Shown here in pieces: positions 10,522-24,000 of a stretch of DNA of 64,000 nt (position 1 is the first letter of the stretch; each line of letters starts with the position of its first letter). The position numbers and the translations under genes were made by a program. Where the stretch lies: assembly GCA_038030265.1 (NCBI GenBank), contig CM075941.1, positions 44,082,164 through 44,146,163 of the forward strand, in the 5' to 3' direction. The DNA comes from Corythucha ciliata (taxonomy: Eukaryota; Arthropoda; Insecta; Hemiptera; Tingidae). The notes below the pieces were generated by a model that was given only the letters and a program-made list of their open reading frames with translations, had not been told where the DNA came from and did no database searches.

Positions 10522-12126
10522 GGTAAGGAGTGTCTGAGAAAAAAAAATGTAAATTCTAAAACGCTCGGCACAACTTTTGGCAGCCCGAACGCCGCACGTT
10601 TTTTCGGCTCTTTTTTAATTTTTTCTAAATACCGCTAAAGCCATTGGCTTTAGAGGAAATTATCCCTCGCAACACAGGTAGGGCATGTAAAAGTATTTTT
10701 CTACGACCAATATGGAGGGCGCTACAGCCTCTGAGACCAGTTTTCCAATTCAGACCCTCAAAATCCAGCGGCGATATCTATCTTTATTTTTGTTTCACAC
10801 ACAATTTTGTTGTGTTTTTTTAATCGGTAACAGCGCATTCCTTTAAAAAAAATGTATCAACTTGCAATTTAACGCTTAGAATTAGAACGTTCAACAACGA
10901 TTCGTTTTCGGCTATCACATTGATTAACAATTTTTTTTTAGGCTCAAGCTTCGGCACGTATTAAAATCTTTAATTAGTTCCAAAAAATAATGAGTTATTA
11001 TGTCTAATTGTCTCAAAATTTACTATTAAAATGAGCAAATTCAACTGCGATGAATGTCAATTTGTATTATAAGCGCTTAAAATCAAGGAGATTAATCTCA
11101 AAATTTAATTTTTACGCTTACACGTTAGTTTCTCGGACCAAGTTTTCAGGAATCTTTTTTCAAGTCTTAACACGTTTACACGGTTGTACAATGATATGCA
11201 TTTCCAATAAGGCAAGCCCAACTCTCTCCTTGATGCGTGAAAAAATGGGCGCTTCTAAAAAAAATGTTTAGAATGTCAATTAAGCTTTGTAAATTTAACA
11301 TTAAGCGATTTCGGCTTTCACTATGACCAATTTTGGGGGTGGGGGAGGGGTCCTCTACTGCTGTCTGCCCCAGTAGTAGGGCAACTATTATTTCAACTAG
11401 TATTTTAAATTTAATTAGTCGGCTATGAATTGTCTTAATCGGGACTGTTCTTTATATCACTAAATACGAAGCGTATCATTAAATTACGTCATTCGAACTA
11501 ATCTTCCTGATTTTTTAAAAATAATTTTGTTAACGAGCTTATAACATAATTCGAGCTCTCAAAAAGCTCTGTTTGAGCAAAAAACTGAAGGCATTGTATA
11601 TGGTTGGGGATTGATTGCCAATCTTATGAATTTATAAGCAAAACATCAAAATTTGCACTTTCATGTCGTGAGTGGATCCCACGTCCTATCGCTTGGGACT
11701 TGGTCGTTTCTAGGCAGAAACAAAACTTTTACATGTCGGTAGGCGATTATTCTTTGAATCTTGTTCAATTTTAAAACAAATTTTAATTTTCGATGGTGTT
11801 TTTGAAGCTATAAAAAATAAATTTAACTCGTACGCTGTCCACTCGCAACGTCGAATGGGTTCCCCCAACTTCAAATGACCTAAACGCCTAAAACCCATCT
11901 CCGGGGGCGATTGTCATTATTTCGTAGTTCATTATTTTCTTGATGTTAAGGCCTTTTACCCCCCCCCCCACCCACCTACGAATAAGTGAGTTGCTCTTTC
12001 GGTTCAAAATATCACAGACTTAAAATAATATCGACCTTAAAGAATATTACTAGCATGTCGGCGGTTGCTGCTGCTGCCAGAACGCTCCGCACCCCCCTCC
12101 CAATAAAAACATACCGTTCAGCGGTA
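10522..12126. other. Intergenic, no recognised gene
   Basis: AT-rich with a short hairpin near 10,633-10,655 (TAAAGCCATTGGCTTTA) and a GC-rich run at 11,335-11,355. A C-run lies at 11,960-11,970. I found no exon or repeat family. The last ~100 bp should be the 3' UTR of the CAP gene. Confidence 0.3.
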
Positions 12127-15100
12127 TTACGAGGGAAATTCCGACGTTGATCTTGAAGCCGACGACAGATCACTCCCTGACATCGAGTCCGTTTCAATTT
12201 CCGGCAGTGGGGGAAGAACGTTCTCCTGGAATTGACCGCTTAAATTACCCGGAGGCCAGTAATTGGCGACGACGAGAATTTTCCCAGCTCGCGACGACGC
12301 TTTGCCCACGCCGAATTTTCTCGTGTTCGTCCAAACCATTTGAGTGAAATGCCCTTGAGAGATAGAGAGAGAAGAGGAAAAACATTAGTTTTAGACGTGT
12401 TTACCGTGAAACTAAATCTTACCCGCGTTGACGTTAGCGTGAAGAACGTCAGGTTCTTTGAAATAATTGTACTGTCGAACGGCGCTGTACCAATAGGAGG
12501 CAACCTCTTGACCTGTTACATCGGTCTGTAGGGCGTTGGTCAGGCGGCAGAATAAATTTTGTCCCACTTCTCTGTCAGTTTTGTAGAAAAATGAATTTGT
12601 GTGGGCCAGGTGATTCGCCCATGATTGTGCTTTTTCGCAAAGCTGTAAACGAAAAAAAAAAAAAATTAATTTTTGTTCTGTTTCAATCTTTGCCCCCCCC
12701 CCCTTCATGCGAGGCCGCCACAATACCTGTGGACAGAGTGTAAGGACGGGAACTCCGTGTCGTTGTCTGTACACGTTGTGCCAGCAAAGGCAGTCGGCGA
12801 TAAACTCAGAGTCGAGCCAATCGGTGTTTGATTCTGCGTCATCAGATACTATTTCCGGTTTATTTCGCAATATCTGAAGAAAAAAAAAACAAATTTTGTG
12901 TGATATTATCCAGTGTCTTTAGTGCCGAGGGCTTTAGGGCCTAGGAGCGGGCTGGCAATTGCCTGTACATCTAAGGCGTCGTGCGGGAAATTGCCTAAGC
13001 ATAGGCAATTGCCTGTACATCCAAGCCGTCGTGCGGGAAATTGCCTAAGCATAGGCAATTGCCTGTACATCCAAGCCGTCGTGCAGGAAATTGCCTATAT
13101 GTATATGTATAGGCATTTCCCGCACGACGGCTAGAGGGCCCTACAAAGTACGCCGTTTTTCAAGTTCAATAGTTTCCTTCGTAGATTACACTCTATGTCT
13201 CAAGACGTTTTTATCACGTCGTGTCAAAACACATAAAAATTTACGGCCGCCATTAATTATTTTGTTAAGATCTCATCAACTTGATTTACGATTTTTGAAC
13301 GTGTTGTAATGCTCATACACGCTATCTTGAACCGACGGTGGGCGGCTACTTCACCCTCCCCAACCCCTACCATCCAACTTCTGAAATTCATGCTGCGTTC
13401 GAGAAAAACTCGTTAAGTAGGACGAAATAAATTTTTAAAAAATCACGCGACCTGTTTCCTTGGACAGCCTCTAAACTTACATAATTCGATACAAATCTTT
13501 ATTATTTTTTTTTTTTGTTGAACAAAAAATGCACTGAAAACAGAAAAAATGGCAGGCTATTCGCCGTAGGATTATCCTTGGGATTCCTTTCTCTCGGGCT
13601 TTCTTTTTTTAATTTGATGTTGTCCCCCCCCCCCGCCTTCCTGCTAATATGATTGATGACGACCATACAGGGGTAGAATGAAGCGGATATTGTTTTGCGT
13701 GCTCTCGACTCTCCCTTTTCCCTTAGAGTCAACGTCGACTAACAGAGAACCTCCTTCCCCCTCTCCACCCTATAAAAACGTCGTTCGCAAGATGAATTAA
13801 GAAAGGTCACGTGCTCAACTGTGGTTGGCACGCAAAGTAGCAATCTCAAACCCCCCCCCCCCCGCCACCAGACATCGTAGAGTTTGAAGACGTAACTTTT
13901 AAGATTAAATATAACGTGTTTTTAAGAGTAAAGTGTAGTCTTGAGTGAGTGAAATTGGATAGATGATGAGGAAGGGGAGTGAATCACGTTAATGACCCCC
14001 CCCCCCCTTGAGTAAGGATATCATTTTCCTTTCGTGTGTATACAGTCAAACAGTTGAACTCCCTCAAGATTGAAAAGGCTACGTAAGCATAGGGCGTTAA
14101 AGGAGGATGTGTTGCTAAGGGAGACGAAACATTGTTCGCCCGAGATCAATATTAGTTCGGGAATAATGTTTTTGAAACTCAGCTACGACGGTTAATTACC
14201 ACACTGTAGAGGGGAAGGGGAGATGTCACGATGAAATTGATGACAGGAATGAAGCTACCGTGACCTTTCACCAATCCCAAATTAAAGGGGCAAAACCGCA
14301 ATGCCACTCGATGCGGCAAAGCCACCGTCTCAAAAGTTCAAGTTGACATTTACGAGATATTTATACGAACCCCTTGGCGTTAAACTAACGCCAAAATCGT
14401 CTGTGAATAATAAAAGGTTGGACTTTAATTAAAACAGTTTTTCGGTAACAATTCAAGACGTTTCGTGCGAATAATCTCCGACCTTTCGAGATTGTATCTT
14501 ACCTCAGCACCAATTACAAATGAGGCCGGGAAGATAGTGTGGGGAGGGGGGATGAGCGGACAGAACTAATGAAAAAGTCTGCATAGTTCTCAGACGACGA
14601 CCTTGAAATTATGGATTCTGACGCTGCAGATAATTTCCAAGATGAAACTCATTCAGGTGACAAAAATGGTAATTTGAAAAAGAAATGTCTGGTGTCATCA
14701 TATATACCCGCCCCCCCACTTCCCAATTTTTCAACTCAAAAGGCGACTGACGCAGGTTCTCACGAATGTGTGCCATGGAAAATTGATGAAAATTTCCGGC
14801 GAACAAAGCACCAAAAGCAGCGAAAGGGAGGATATTGATGGTCCTGATGTGAACCGGGAAGTGTGATACTTCCCTTCACCATCGAAGAATCGGACAGGAA
14901 TGTTGAAATGGTTAGTTGTCAACTAAGACAAATGATCGGTTGGTACCAGCAAACTTTTTCTTGATAGGGGAGGAGTGAGAGGAGGGCTTATATGGAGTTA
15001 TTTTGGTCAAAAATAGTTTTTGATTAAGTGAGGGCCAATCTTGAAAAACTCTCAGACTTAGTCAACCTTATCCTCTTGCAAGCATAAAAAATTAGTTGAC

Positions 15101-15425
15101 CCCCCCCCCCTCACACACACACGAATGTTAGTCATTATCTCACCTTTAGAAGAAGATGAGGTCTATGATGATGAGATCGTCTATTGTGGTAGTGTCGTTG
15201 ATGATGCTGACCAAAGTCACCGCCCCAACTTTGTTGTTGAGACTGAGGACTGGTCGGCGATCGGCACATTCTCTCAGTGCCGACCCGTCGTTGAAGGTTC
15301 AAAAGAGCCGTCGCCTCTTCCCGTCGTCGAGACGGCGGTTCGCCTAAATTGCCTCCGCCGCCGGCGCCGCGAAACGATCCGACACGTTTTAGAGCATCGC
15401 TCAAACTATTGGCGTTATTTTCCAT
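12127..15425 (-). CDS. CAP-domain protein, GAPR-1/GLIPR2-like
   Basis: Four exons, join of 15144-15425, 12727-12873, 12423-12642 and 12127-12353; all junctions are GT-AG and phases agree (291 aa). Residues 1-94 are a basic, His/Gln-rich extension without signal peptide. The CAP domain follows: [13 protein letters not shown] near residue 123, WANHLAHTN, then GHFTQMVW across the exon 3/4 junction, [10 protein letters not shown] and a Ser-rich tail. No signal peptide plus the ANYxPPGN motif fits the Golgi/cytosolic GAPR-1 branch rather than secreted venom-type CAPs. Of the four conserved cavity residues both His are present, but the Glu of GEN is Gln (VGQNLF) and the Glu after WYS is Ala (WYSAVRQYN). 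The start is the first ATG of the exon 1 frame and is the least certain part. Confidence 0.85.
12874..15143 (-). other. Intron 1 of CAP gene
   Basis: A 2.27 kb intron (donor AAG|GTGAGA, acceptor CTTCAG). It holds the 50-bp repeat at 12,950-13,133, C-runs of 10 to 17 at 13,626, 13,851, 13,997 and 15,100, and no other supported element. The other two introns of the gene are only 84 and 69 nt. Confidence 0.7.
12950..13133. repeat. 50-bp tandem repeat with internal hairpin
   Basis: Three copies at 12,954, 13,004 and 13,054 of a 50-bp unit containing CAATTGCCTGTACAT and GTCGTGCGGGAAATTGCC. Each unit can fold as TTGCCTAAGCATAGGCAA. The array ends with an inverted half copy (GGCATTTCCCGCACGACGGC) at about 13,112-13,133. 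Confidence 0.85.
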
Positions 15426-16885
15426 CTGCAAATTTTTCCGAAAAAAAGTACGAGAAAGAGAGAGAGAGATGTGCCCAAATGGACAATGGACGGAAATTCA
15501 TAGAGACGATTATGACTAAGGGGGGGGGGGAGTCACACTCTTTTTCACTGCAAGGAGCGTACGCTCGAGCGCCGCCGAGCTTACTGCTGTGATCTTCTCT
15601 TGCCTCCTCTCATAGCCCCCTCGAACTCTCCCCTTTTTCTATGCGGGAGACCATCTCAGTCGCGCAGATGCACGTTGAAGGATCTTTCCTCCAATTTTCT
15701 CGACACCTATTTCCAACAAACAAACAAACAAATTAACGTCAAACAAAGTCTCTCATCCCCCCTCCACTCTACTCACCTACCCATAGAGCTGTTTACAACG
15801 TCCGTCATTTTCAAGTGTAATGGAAATATACACACCACCCCACCCCGCAACAAGCAAATCGAGATCGGGTGGCTTGAATACCCCCCCCCCCACACACACA
15901 AACAATGTGTTGTGTTGGCCCCTGTACGTAACTAAAGGCTGAAATAAAATAAAAACAATTTATTTACGAAAATAAAACTTTTTATGAATATCATTGATAG
16001 ATAGATAGATATACGCGTTTTTTTAAAGAATGGAAAATACAATTACATTGATGTTTATAATAAAATCTCATACCAATGAATCGTAAAAACGATAATTACA
16101 AGCAAATACGAACGTGACTAATAGCGTTTTCCATTTGAGTAAAATTTTGCAACGGGACTGTTCAATTCTACCCGTCTTCTCAGGCACAATTTTGTGCAAA
16201 AGGAAAACGCTATAAACGCTCGTTTCCCCCTCGTGGTGGCATCCTTTCGACGACCACGAATTGCCAATTTTTTTTTTTTTTTTCTTAATTACACTCAAAA
16301 CTTGCGAAATAAATATTTTTCTACCTCGAAAAATGCTAAAATGTTAGCGACATTTTAACCAACCATACCAGCCAATCACATAACTTGTTTTTTTTTAAAT
16401 CGTTGAATAACATCGTGAAATCACTAAATAATATCGTAAAATAAAACGACTGAACATTCCATATTTACAGGTTTTTAACCGAAAACATAACTGAAACAAA
16501 AAAAACAGTACTTAAGTGCGTACTACTGATCTTTGCATCGACACATTAACTATGAGCACATTGTAACAACAAACAGTTTCATTGTTATTTCGAAAAAATA
16601 AGGCACAATCATACCGTAAAAAAGGGTCTCACTTGCACCCCCCTCCATCTCAATTAAAATTAGGGGGCTTGCTGCTCTTAACGAGGATTTTTTTTTATTT
16701 ATGTACAGGCTCAAAAGACAAAAAAAAATTATGTCATTCACTTAAAATGCTCGAAATCCTTCTTCGGGTTTAAAATCAAATTACTTCTTTCTTCACCAAT
16801 TGAGAGAGAACAAAAAACGATTATTAGAGGGCGAAGTATTCCATGATCCTCGATTTTTAAAGTCTTAAATTAGGTGTTTTTTGTT
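15426..16885. other. Spacer between CAP gene and Sec24 3' end
   Basis: Upstream region of the CAP gene on the right-hand side of its exon 1, and 3' flank of Sec24. It contains G/C runs near 15,520 and 15,881, an AAAC microsatellite near 15,716, an ATAG run near 15,996 and the fold-back at 16,120-16,214. No clear promoter motif can be assigned. Confidence 0.4.
16120..16214. mobile_element. Fold-back MITE, ATAGCGTTTTCCATTTG family, deleted copy
   Basis: Ends ATAGCGTTTTCCATTTG and CAAAAGGAAAACGCTAT are inverted. The core word ACCCGTCTTCTC is shared with copies at 39,168, 45,851, 46,470 and 24,600. The right arm is shortened. Confidence 0.7.
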
Positions 16886-16997
16886 TTACTTTACTAATTG
16901 TTTGACTCTTTGAAGAAATTCATAGTATGAATAGCCGGTTTCCGTTTTGTCTTCTATTAATTTTTCCAAGAAGTGATGTCTGTGTGGGCTGTCGTCT
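16886..16997 (-). CDS. SEC24: Sec24 exon 15: C-terminal end
   Basis: A short terminal exon recognised by the family signature [16 protein letters not shown] and the stop codon at 16,886-16,888. The acceptor CTTTACAG|AG joins exon 14 (ending ATCATCAG) in the right phase to give EIIRDDSPHR. It is separated from exon 14 by 7,755 bp of repeats, so automated annotation could easily miss it and leave Sec24 truncated. Confidence 0.9.
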
Positions 16998-19900
16998 CTG
17001 TAAAGAGGACGAAAACATGAAGGAAAAAGTAAATAAACCTGCGGTGAGGGACGACTTGAGTTGGGATCACAGCCTTCCCCAGTGTTTTTGGATGAGCCTC
17101 GAGTAAATAAAAAAGCCCACGAGTTATATCACATTTATAGCCCGTCAAGAAGAACATGAACCCGCGGCCAGCGCACTCTCATTCGATTAGTTGCAACTTC
17201 TTTTCCCTCTACTTTCCTTACCGAATTGGTTGACCCACTGTTTACCAAAGATAAGTGTTATTATCAAGCCGAAGTTCTATGAATGAGGTAAGGAACAATA
17301 GCTAGAGGGGCTTATCTCAGGAGGGTGAGGTCCAAGTTTAACTTGACGGGCTACAGCATATTCCAAGGAACATCCCCACGATCTCTTTACGACAGGGGTG
17401 GCCACCCCAGGGTCACAATAGCCCACCCGTGGCCTACAGTGGTAAATTATCATTTTTTATGTTGGATTTTGGCGTCCCTCGGATTTTTGTACAAATGGAA
17501 TACGCTACAATTCGCACCTCCTTGTGCTCGGCTAATCCCACGCCAATTGCCCTCTTAATCCAGACCAAAATTGAAAATAACGCAAATTTGGGGCTGAAAT
17601 TGAGATAAACGGCTAATTCACGGCTGAAATTATTGAGAAAAATAACTGATTCACGGACAGAAGTGAGAAAAAGAGCTAAATCAAGGACAAAGTTGAGAAA
17701 AATACATAGGTAGCTGATTCGCGAGTAAAACTTCACAGCTAAAATTGAGAAAAAAACTCTAAAATCGCGGATAAAGTGTAAAAAACCGTAATGAGGAAGT
17801 AATACATTTTCCAAAATCATGCCGTTGTGCTAGCTTGGTTACCGAAACTCCTGAAAACAGGATCCACTCAAAGAAAATCAGGCCATATTTTTTTAAATTA
17901 ATTATTAAAACTATTGGGTTGCAGGACCCATTTGAAATAGGCTAGATAGACTGATGACGTAATAACAGCCTTCGCATAACCATCATAATAGCTTCCCACA
18001 AATCAAACAATAGGACTTAGGATAAACGGGAGGGACAAGAAGGGGCAAAACATGATAACGGCCACGATGCGGAGGGTTGGGCGGGGTCACAACGTCCTAA
18101 CTACGTCGCGAGTCATGGACCGGCCGTTTAAGGTAAAAAAAATTGGCAAGTTTTATTATTTCTCTATACGGGGTGCGGCAGATAATGTGGACCACCCATT
18201 TTTCTCCGCTATTATTGATGATATTGGAATGGTGCTCGGAGTTATGTCCCCTTGATCTTAGGTGAGGATTTCATATCTGTAGCCCAAAAATTTTTATTGA
18301 GCCCCGGTAGGGCCCAAATTTGACCTAACTTTATGAAATATGATGAGGTGAGGATTTCATATCTGTAGCCCAAAAATTTTTATTGAGCCCCGGTAGGGCC
18401 CAAATTTGACCTAACTTTATGAAATATGAAATCCTCACCTAAGATCAAGGGGACATAACTCCGAGCACCATTCCAATATCATCAATAATAGCGGAGAAAA
18501 ATGGGTGGTCCACATTATCTGCCGCACCCTGTATATTGAAATCAATCATTTACGCACTAATATTCAATTCCTTGTCATATTTAGCTATTTTCTTTCGAAA
18601 GAAAATGTTTTCAGCGATTTTTATTTTTTATGTTACTTCCTCATTCGCGTTTGAAATTACGAAACACGCTAATTCATGGATAAAATAGTGAACAATTGAT
18701 AATTCACCATTGGTTTTAAGAAAAAGCGTTAATTCGCGCGTAAAATTACAAAAACATGAAGTCTCGGTTTAACGCAAGTTCTGATTCATGCTAGTGGTAA
18801 TTCATGGCTAATAGTGAAAAAAACGTTAATTCGCGAGGAAAATTAAGAAAAAGTGCTAATTCACGAATAAAATTGGGGAAAATTGCTAATTAGCAGCTGA
18901 AATCAGGAAAAACACGAATTCACTGAAAAATCGCTAATTCACGGCTTAAATGATGAAAAATCGCTAAAATGACAATAAATCGCTAATTCACGGCTGAAAT
19001 GGAGAAAAATTGATAATTCATTTTTAAAATTGATAGGAAGCGCTGAAGTAAAGAAAACGCTAATTGGCGGATTCAATGGAGAAAACGTCAATTTGCAGAT
19101 TCTGAAGGTAACTTCGTGCGAGTAAGTGACAAAATTCGCTAATCCGCGGCAGAAAAATCGTTAGGTAATTAGCGGCGAAAATTGCGGAAACTCTTATTTA
19201 TTGATGAAGCATTTAAAAAATCCATAATTAGCAGCTAAAATGAGGAAAAACGCTAATTTGCAGCTAAAATAAAGAAAAATGGCTAGTTAGGGGGTTACTT
19301 TGAGATAATTTGCTAATTTACGGAAAATTGAGAAGTCAGGAAAAACACGAATTCACTGCAAAATCAAGATAAATCGCTAATTCACCGCTAAAATGGCGAA
19401 AAAGCGCTATTTCACGGCTAAAATGGGGAAAAATCGGTAATTCGCCGATAAAATATAGAAGGAGCGCTGTCGTGTGAAAAAAAACAAAAAAAAAAAACGC
19501 TAATTCGCCGTTCAAATGGAGAAAACTCCCATTGCGGCTTCTGATGGTAACTTCGTGACTGAAAGTGAACAAAATCGCTGATCGCGCCTAAAAATGGGAA
19601 ACAAAACTCTTATTGACGGCTCGCTAGGGTGCTAAAATGAGGTGAAACGCTAATTCACGGATGAAATCAAGAAAAATTGCTGTTTATGAGTATAAAGAGT
19701 ACAGAGAGAACTTTTTGCTGTTTCACAGTAATAGATTGAGTAAATGGCAAGTCGGGGTTTCCGGAGACAACTTATTCGCGGCTAAAATTAAAAAATTCAG
19801 CGCAATTCACCGGTAAAATCGCTGCATTAGCGGCTCAAATCAGGAAACACACAAATTCATTGCAAGAAAAATCGCTAATTTACAACTGAATTGGAGATAA

Positions 19901-21020
19901 ATTGCTAATTCGCGGCTGAAGTGGAGAAAACTTCTAATTAGCGGCTAAGTTGAAGACAAATCGCTAATTCACCGATGACATTGAGAAGAAGTGATGAAGT
20001 GTGGAAAAAATCGCTAATTCGCGGCTCCGGCGCGCGGCGTGAAGGCAACTTCACGGAGGCGTTGACAGGCCGGCACTGCAAAGAGCTGCCCAAGGGACCA
20101 TTTTTTGTGCAAATGGAAAACACCCCAGGTCCCAAGTGCGTTTTATTCAGAGCGTCACGGCCTATTGCTAAGATCAAAGTGTTGTGCTCGATTGGGGGGG
20201 GGGGCGAGGATGGGTGGCCCACCTGAGTTCTTACAACCAGGATTATGACCCACGACTAAAAAAGGCTGGCCGGCCCAGCTTTACGAGGACCACTTGAACA
20301 ACTTCGAAGGATTGGGGTCGTGCCGACTTATTCACAGGTATTTCAACCGGGAAATCCACCAAAATTTGTGCCGGGAAGATCCAAATCAACGAAATTTGTT
20401 TTTTTAGGAGCCTAACCCAAGGGAATGGGATCCAAACTACCAAATCCTCAAACCACGAAATGCTCGAACCAAAAAAATGTCCCACCACAAAATGCTTTAA
20501 ACCCCAAACAAAATGCGCGAACCACAAAATGTTCCATCCGCCAAAATAATGCGCCAATCAAAAAATGCTTGAACTCCCCAAGTGGCGGACCAAAAATCTT
20601 TGGCGGCCCGGAGTGGAAGGACGTATGCTTCTTAATACCTAAATACTAGGACTTCAATTTGTACTTTGCAAAGTAAAAGTTAACTTACGGCTTTTTAAAA
20701 ATTTATCCACGAACTTGCCTCTATGGGAACTGCTAATTGGCACGTTTCCTTAGTTTCTGCCAAGAAATAGCACTCAATTTTAGCCGCAGATTTTCTCAAG
20801 TTAATCCGTAAATCAGCGTTTTTCACGAATGAGCGTTTTATGTCAACTTTATCCGAGAATCAACGATTTTCTTTTTAATTTAGCAGCGAATCAGCGGTTT
20901 ATCACTAATTTAGCCGTGAATCAGTGGTATTTCTCCGTTTTAGTCGCGTATCAGCGGGGTTTTCAAATGTATCCACGAATAAGCGTCTTTTCCCAAACTT
21001 AGCAGGCACAAATTAGCGAT

Positions 21021-21060
<40 letters not shown>

Positions 21061-24000
21061 GTCTTAGCCTCAATTTCATAGCTGAAGCTTGCTTTTTTTC
21101 TCAATTGTAGCCGCGAATTAGAGTTTTTCTCAATTTTAAGCCGCCAATAGGTGATTTGTTCCGCCGTTTGCCATGAAATATCACTTTTTTGCTACTTAGC
21201 CACGAAAACACTTTTTTGTAACTCTTTGCCGCGTGCTTACCCCAAGATTAGCAATGTAGCCGCCTATTAAGGGACGTTTGTGTTTTTAAGGAAATTGTGT
21301 TTTTAAGGAGCCAAATCCAAAAAATTGGGTTTTGAAAGAGTGAAACGCGCATGATTCGTTTCGGATCAGATACGGAGCCAAGCCCTCGACCACGCAGAGC
21401 AGCGCGAGTCATTAGCTCGGGGTTTTCGCTTCGGCAGCGCATGTTCTGGGTTGTGGGACCGAACTTCCAGATTTTGTTTTGTTTTTATTTCATTTTTAAT
21501 CCTAACAATACCATATTTACCCAGAGTCTTCGGGCAGATCTCAACTCTGCAATAAAGCCGCCTTCACGTGGAAGCTTTAAAAAGCTGAGCTGTGGGCTTC
21601 AACCAATCAGAGTGCTCCGCGCTGCGTACTCGGAGCGCTCTGATTGGTTGAAGCCCACGGCTCAGCTTTTTAAAGCTTGCGTGTAAAGCCGCCTTGAAAG
21701 ATCCAGTTTTTGGGAACCCGAGGGGGGTCCAAACCGAACATTTGGGCTCCAAAAATAGCTAGACAAACCATTCGCTCCTTAAAAATGGTCAAACTCACGA
21801 TTCGTGCCCTAAAAATATTCAAACTGACTATTCACGCCCTAAAATTGGCAAATCACATTAAATTCATCCTAAAAATTGCTGAACTGAGGATTTGAGCTAT
21901 GAAAATAAATTGCCTAAACTGACGATATACGTGCCCTGAAAATGGCCAAATTCACCATTCACTCCTAGAAAATGCCTAAACGGACGATTCGTGTCCTAAA
22001 AATAACAAAAATTCCATAAAAATGTCGGAATTTCAATTACCGTTTGCAAAAATGGCCAAACTGACCATTTGCTCCCTACAGGTGGAGTAACTTTCGATTC
22101 GCGCATTGAAAATAGCTTAACCGACTACCAGCGCCCATAAAATGAACAAACCCGTTAGTCGCGCCGATTAATCGGCCATTCCCCGCGCCCTATAAACTGG
22201 CCTTTCATTCTCCCCCACCGAATAGTGCCGTCTCAACCTTACCAACCGTAACCGATCGACCTTCTCACCCCCACCCACCACCCATTGGTGATTGTAACGC
22301 CTCTCCGTGCTGATGATATGGCTGCTCGCTCGACCTAAAAAAAATTGTTGTGCTGGCTATTCGTGCGCTAAAATTGGCCAAATTGACTAATTTGCGCCCT
22401 AAAAAATGGCTGGAAGGACAACGCGTGACCTGAAAACGGTAAAAACTGACGATTCAATAAACGGTGTTTACTGAAGTCAAATTATGTGTTCTCGTGTGTG
22501 GGCGAACGCCCCCATTTGCCTCTTCAGCACCACCAAAAACCTATAAATCCGTTGAGAAAAAAACGTAAACGTAAAAACGCCAGCGGGCTCGGTCGACGCC
22601 CGCACCCTAAAAAAAAAAAATCTGGTAACTATGTCCTGTTGATGAGATGTGGAGTGTGATGCCGACGGTGCCGTGATGTGACGGCGTACTTTTTGGCCCA
22701 CCCGAATTCTCGATTGTGCCCCGCTCAACATATTCATGCTGAACAAACAATAATATGAAGTTAGTAATGTAATGCTCGGGACGGGCCACCCCACCGCCCC
22801 CGCATGCACGCCACTGCTCGGAGCTCACTGAAGCGTCTCGCCAGGACAAACATAGCAGTCGGCACAACGCAGGAGGAGGAGCTTGAGTCTAGCTCCAACT
22901 AGCGCATCGAGGAAACTAAATGGGGATATTGGCTCATTCAAGCCCTAAAAAATCCTCTGTACTGAAATGGATCTTCCTGGCGACCTTTGAGATCCTGGAG
23001 CCTAGCCCGTGCCTCAGTAAGATATTCATGGCATTGTTATTTATTGTGTTTATTCCAAAGCCGAAAGCGAACTTCTCGGTCCAGGCAGAGGCATGAAGGC
23101 CCATTAGCATCGTGTACTTTTCGTCCAAGGGCAAGGTAATTGGACAGTTAATAATTAGGGCAGTTTCCTCACAACTCTAATGAGAACTTGGTGAGCAGGG
23201 CTGAGAAAACCCTGGAGGCGAAGGAGCGCTTGCTCTAGGCTGCTTCCTGGAAATTCAACGGAACGGTTGCGGTTAAGAGTGGACCGCTATCCACTGTCTG
23301 TGAAATGGGTCCGGAGAGATGCTACAATGCTCTACAAGCCACTCAAAGGCGTTCATAAGCTCTCAAAGACTTCCATTGGCAATCGAATGCTTTTTTCGAT
23401 GGATTAAACTCCTCAAAGCTTTCAAAAGCTTCCGTAGGCTTTCAGTTGCTTTGCCAGAAGGCTCCAAGTTTTCCAAGGAGTCCATAGGCTCTCAAAGTCT
23501 TTTGAAGGATTTCATCAAAAGCTTCCGTAGGCTTTTTCAGTGGCTATCCCAGAAATCTTTCGAAGACTTTTGAAGGTTTTCTACGGCACTTAAAGGCTTC
23601 CCTAAGATCGTGGCCCCTGGCGCTGACCTGGCCTGGCAAAACCGAGTCATGGAGGAGACCCGGCTGGCTCACCAGCGCTGATGCTGAACCCTGCAAGGCG
23701 AATTTAAACTAACTTCGGGGGGGGGGGGGTTTACTACCGCGTAATGCTGAATTTCCTGAAGATTAAAACGAGTCTTTCAAAATCAGGATTGATGCAGAAA
23801 CAAGGCGAGAAAGGGTACACCGAGTATAAGAAGAGGGTCGGTTGGAGGGGGGTCGAGGAATCATCAATGCAGCACCCCCTCAAGGGTAAAAATTCGTGAT
23901 TTTCACTGTCCATTATCTGTTTTTCAATTCTTTTCACTTTTTGTTTGTTTTTAGGTTCCGCCCGAAGGCGACAACAACTGGTGTCGTCTGTGTGTGTGTT

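Noticed and set aside
14593..14656. Possible plus-strand exon (TTCTCAG acceptor, CAG|GTGACA donor, acidic [14 protein letters not shown])
   Set aside because: Composition is exon-like, but no partner exon or homology was found and it lies inside an intron of the opposite gene.
15125..15592. 155-codon plus-strand ORF
   Set aside because: It is antisense to CAP exon 1, which has a correct donor, phase and continuation into a recognisable domain.
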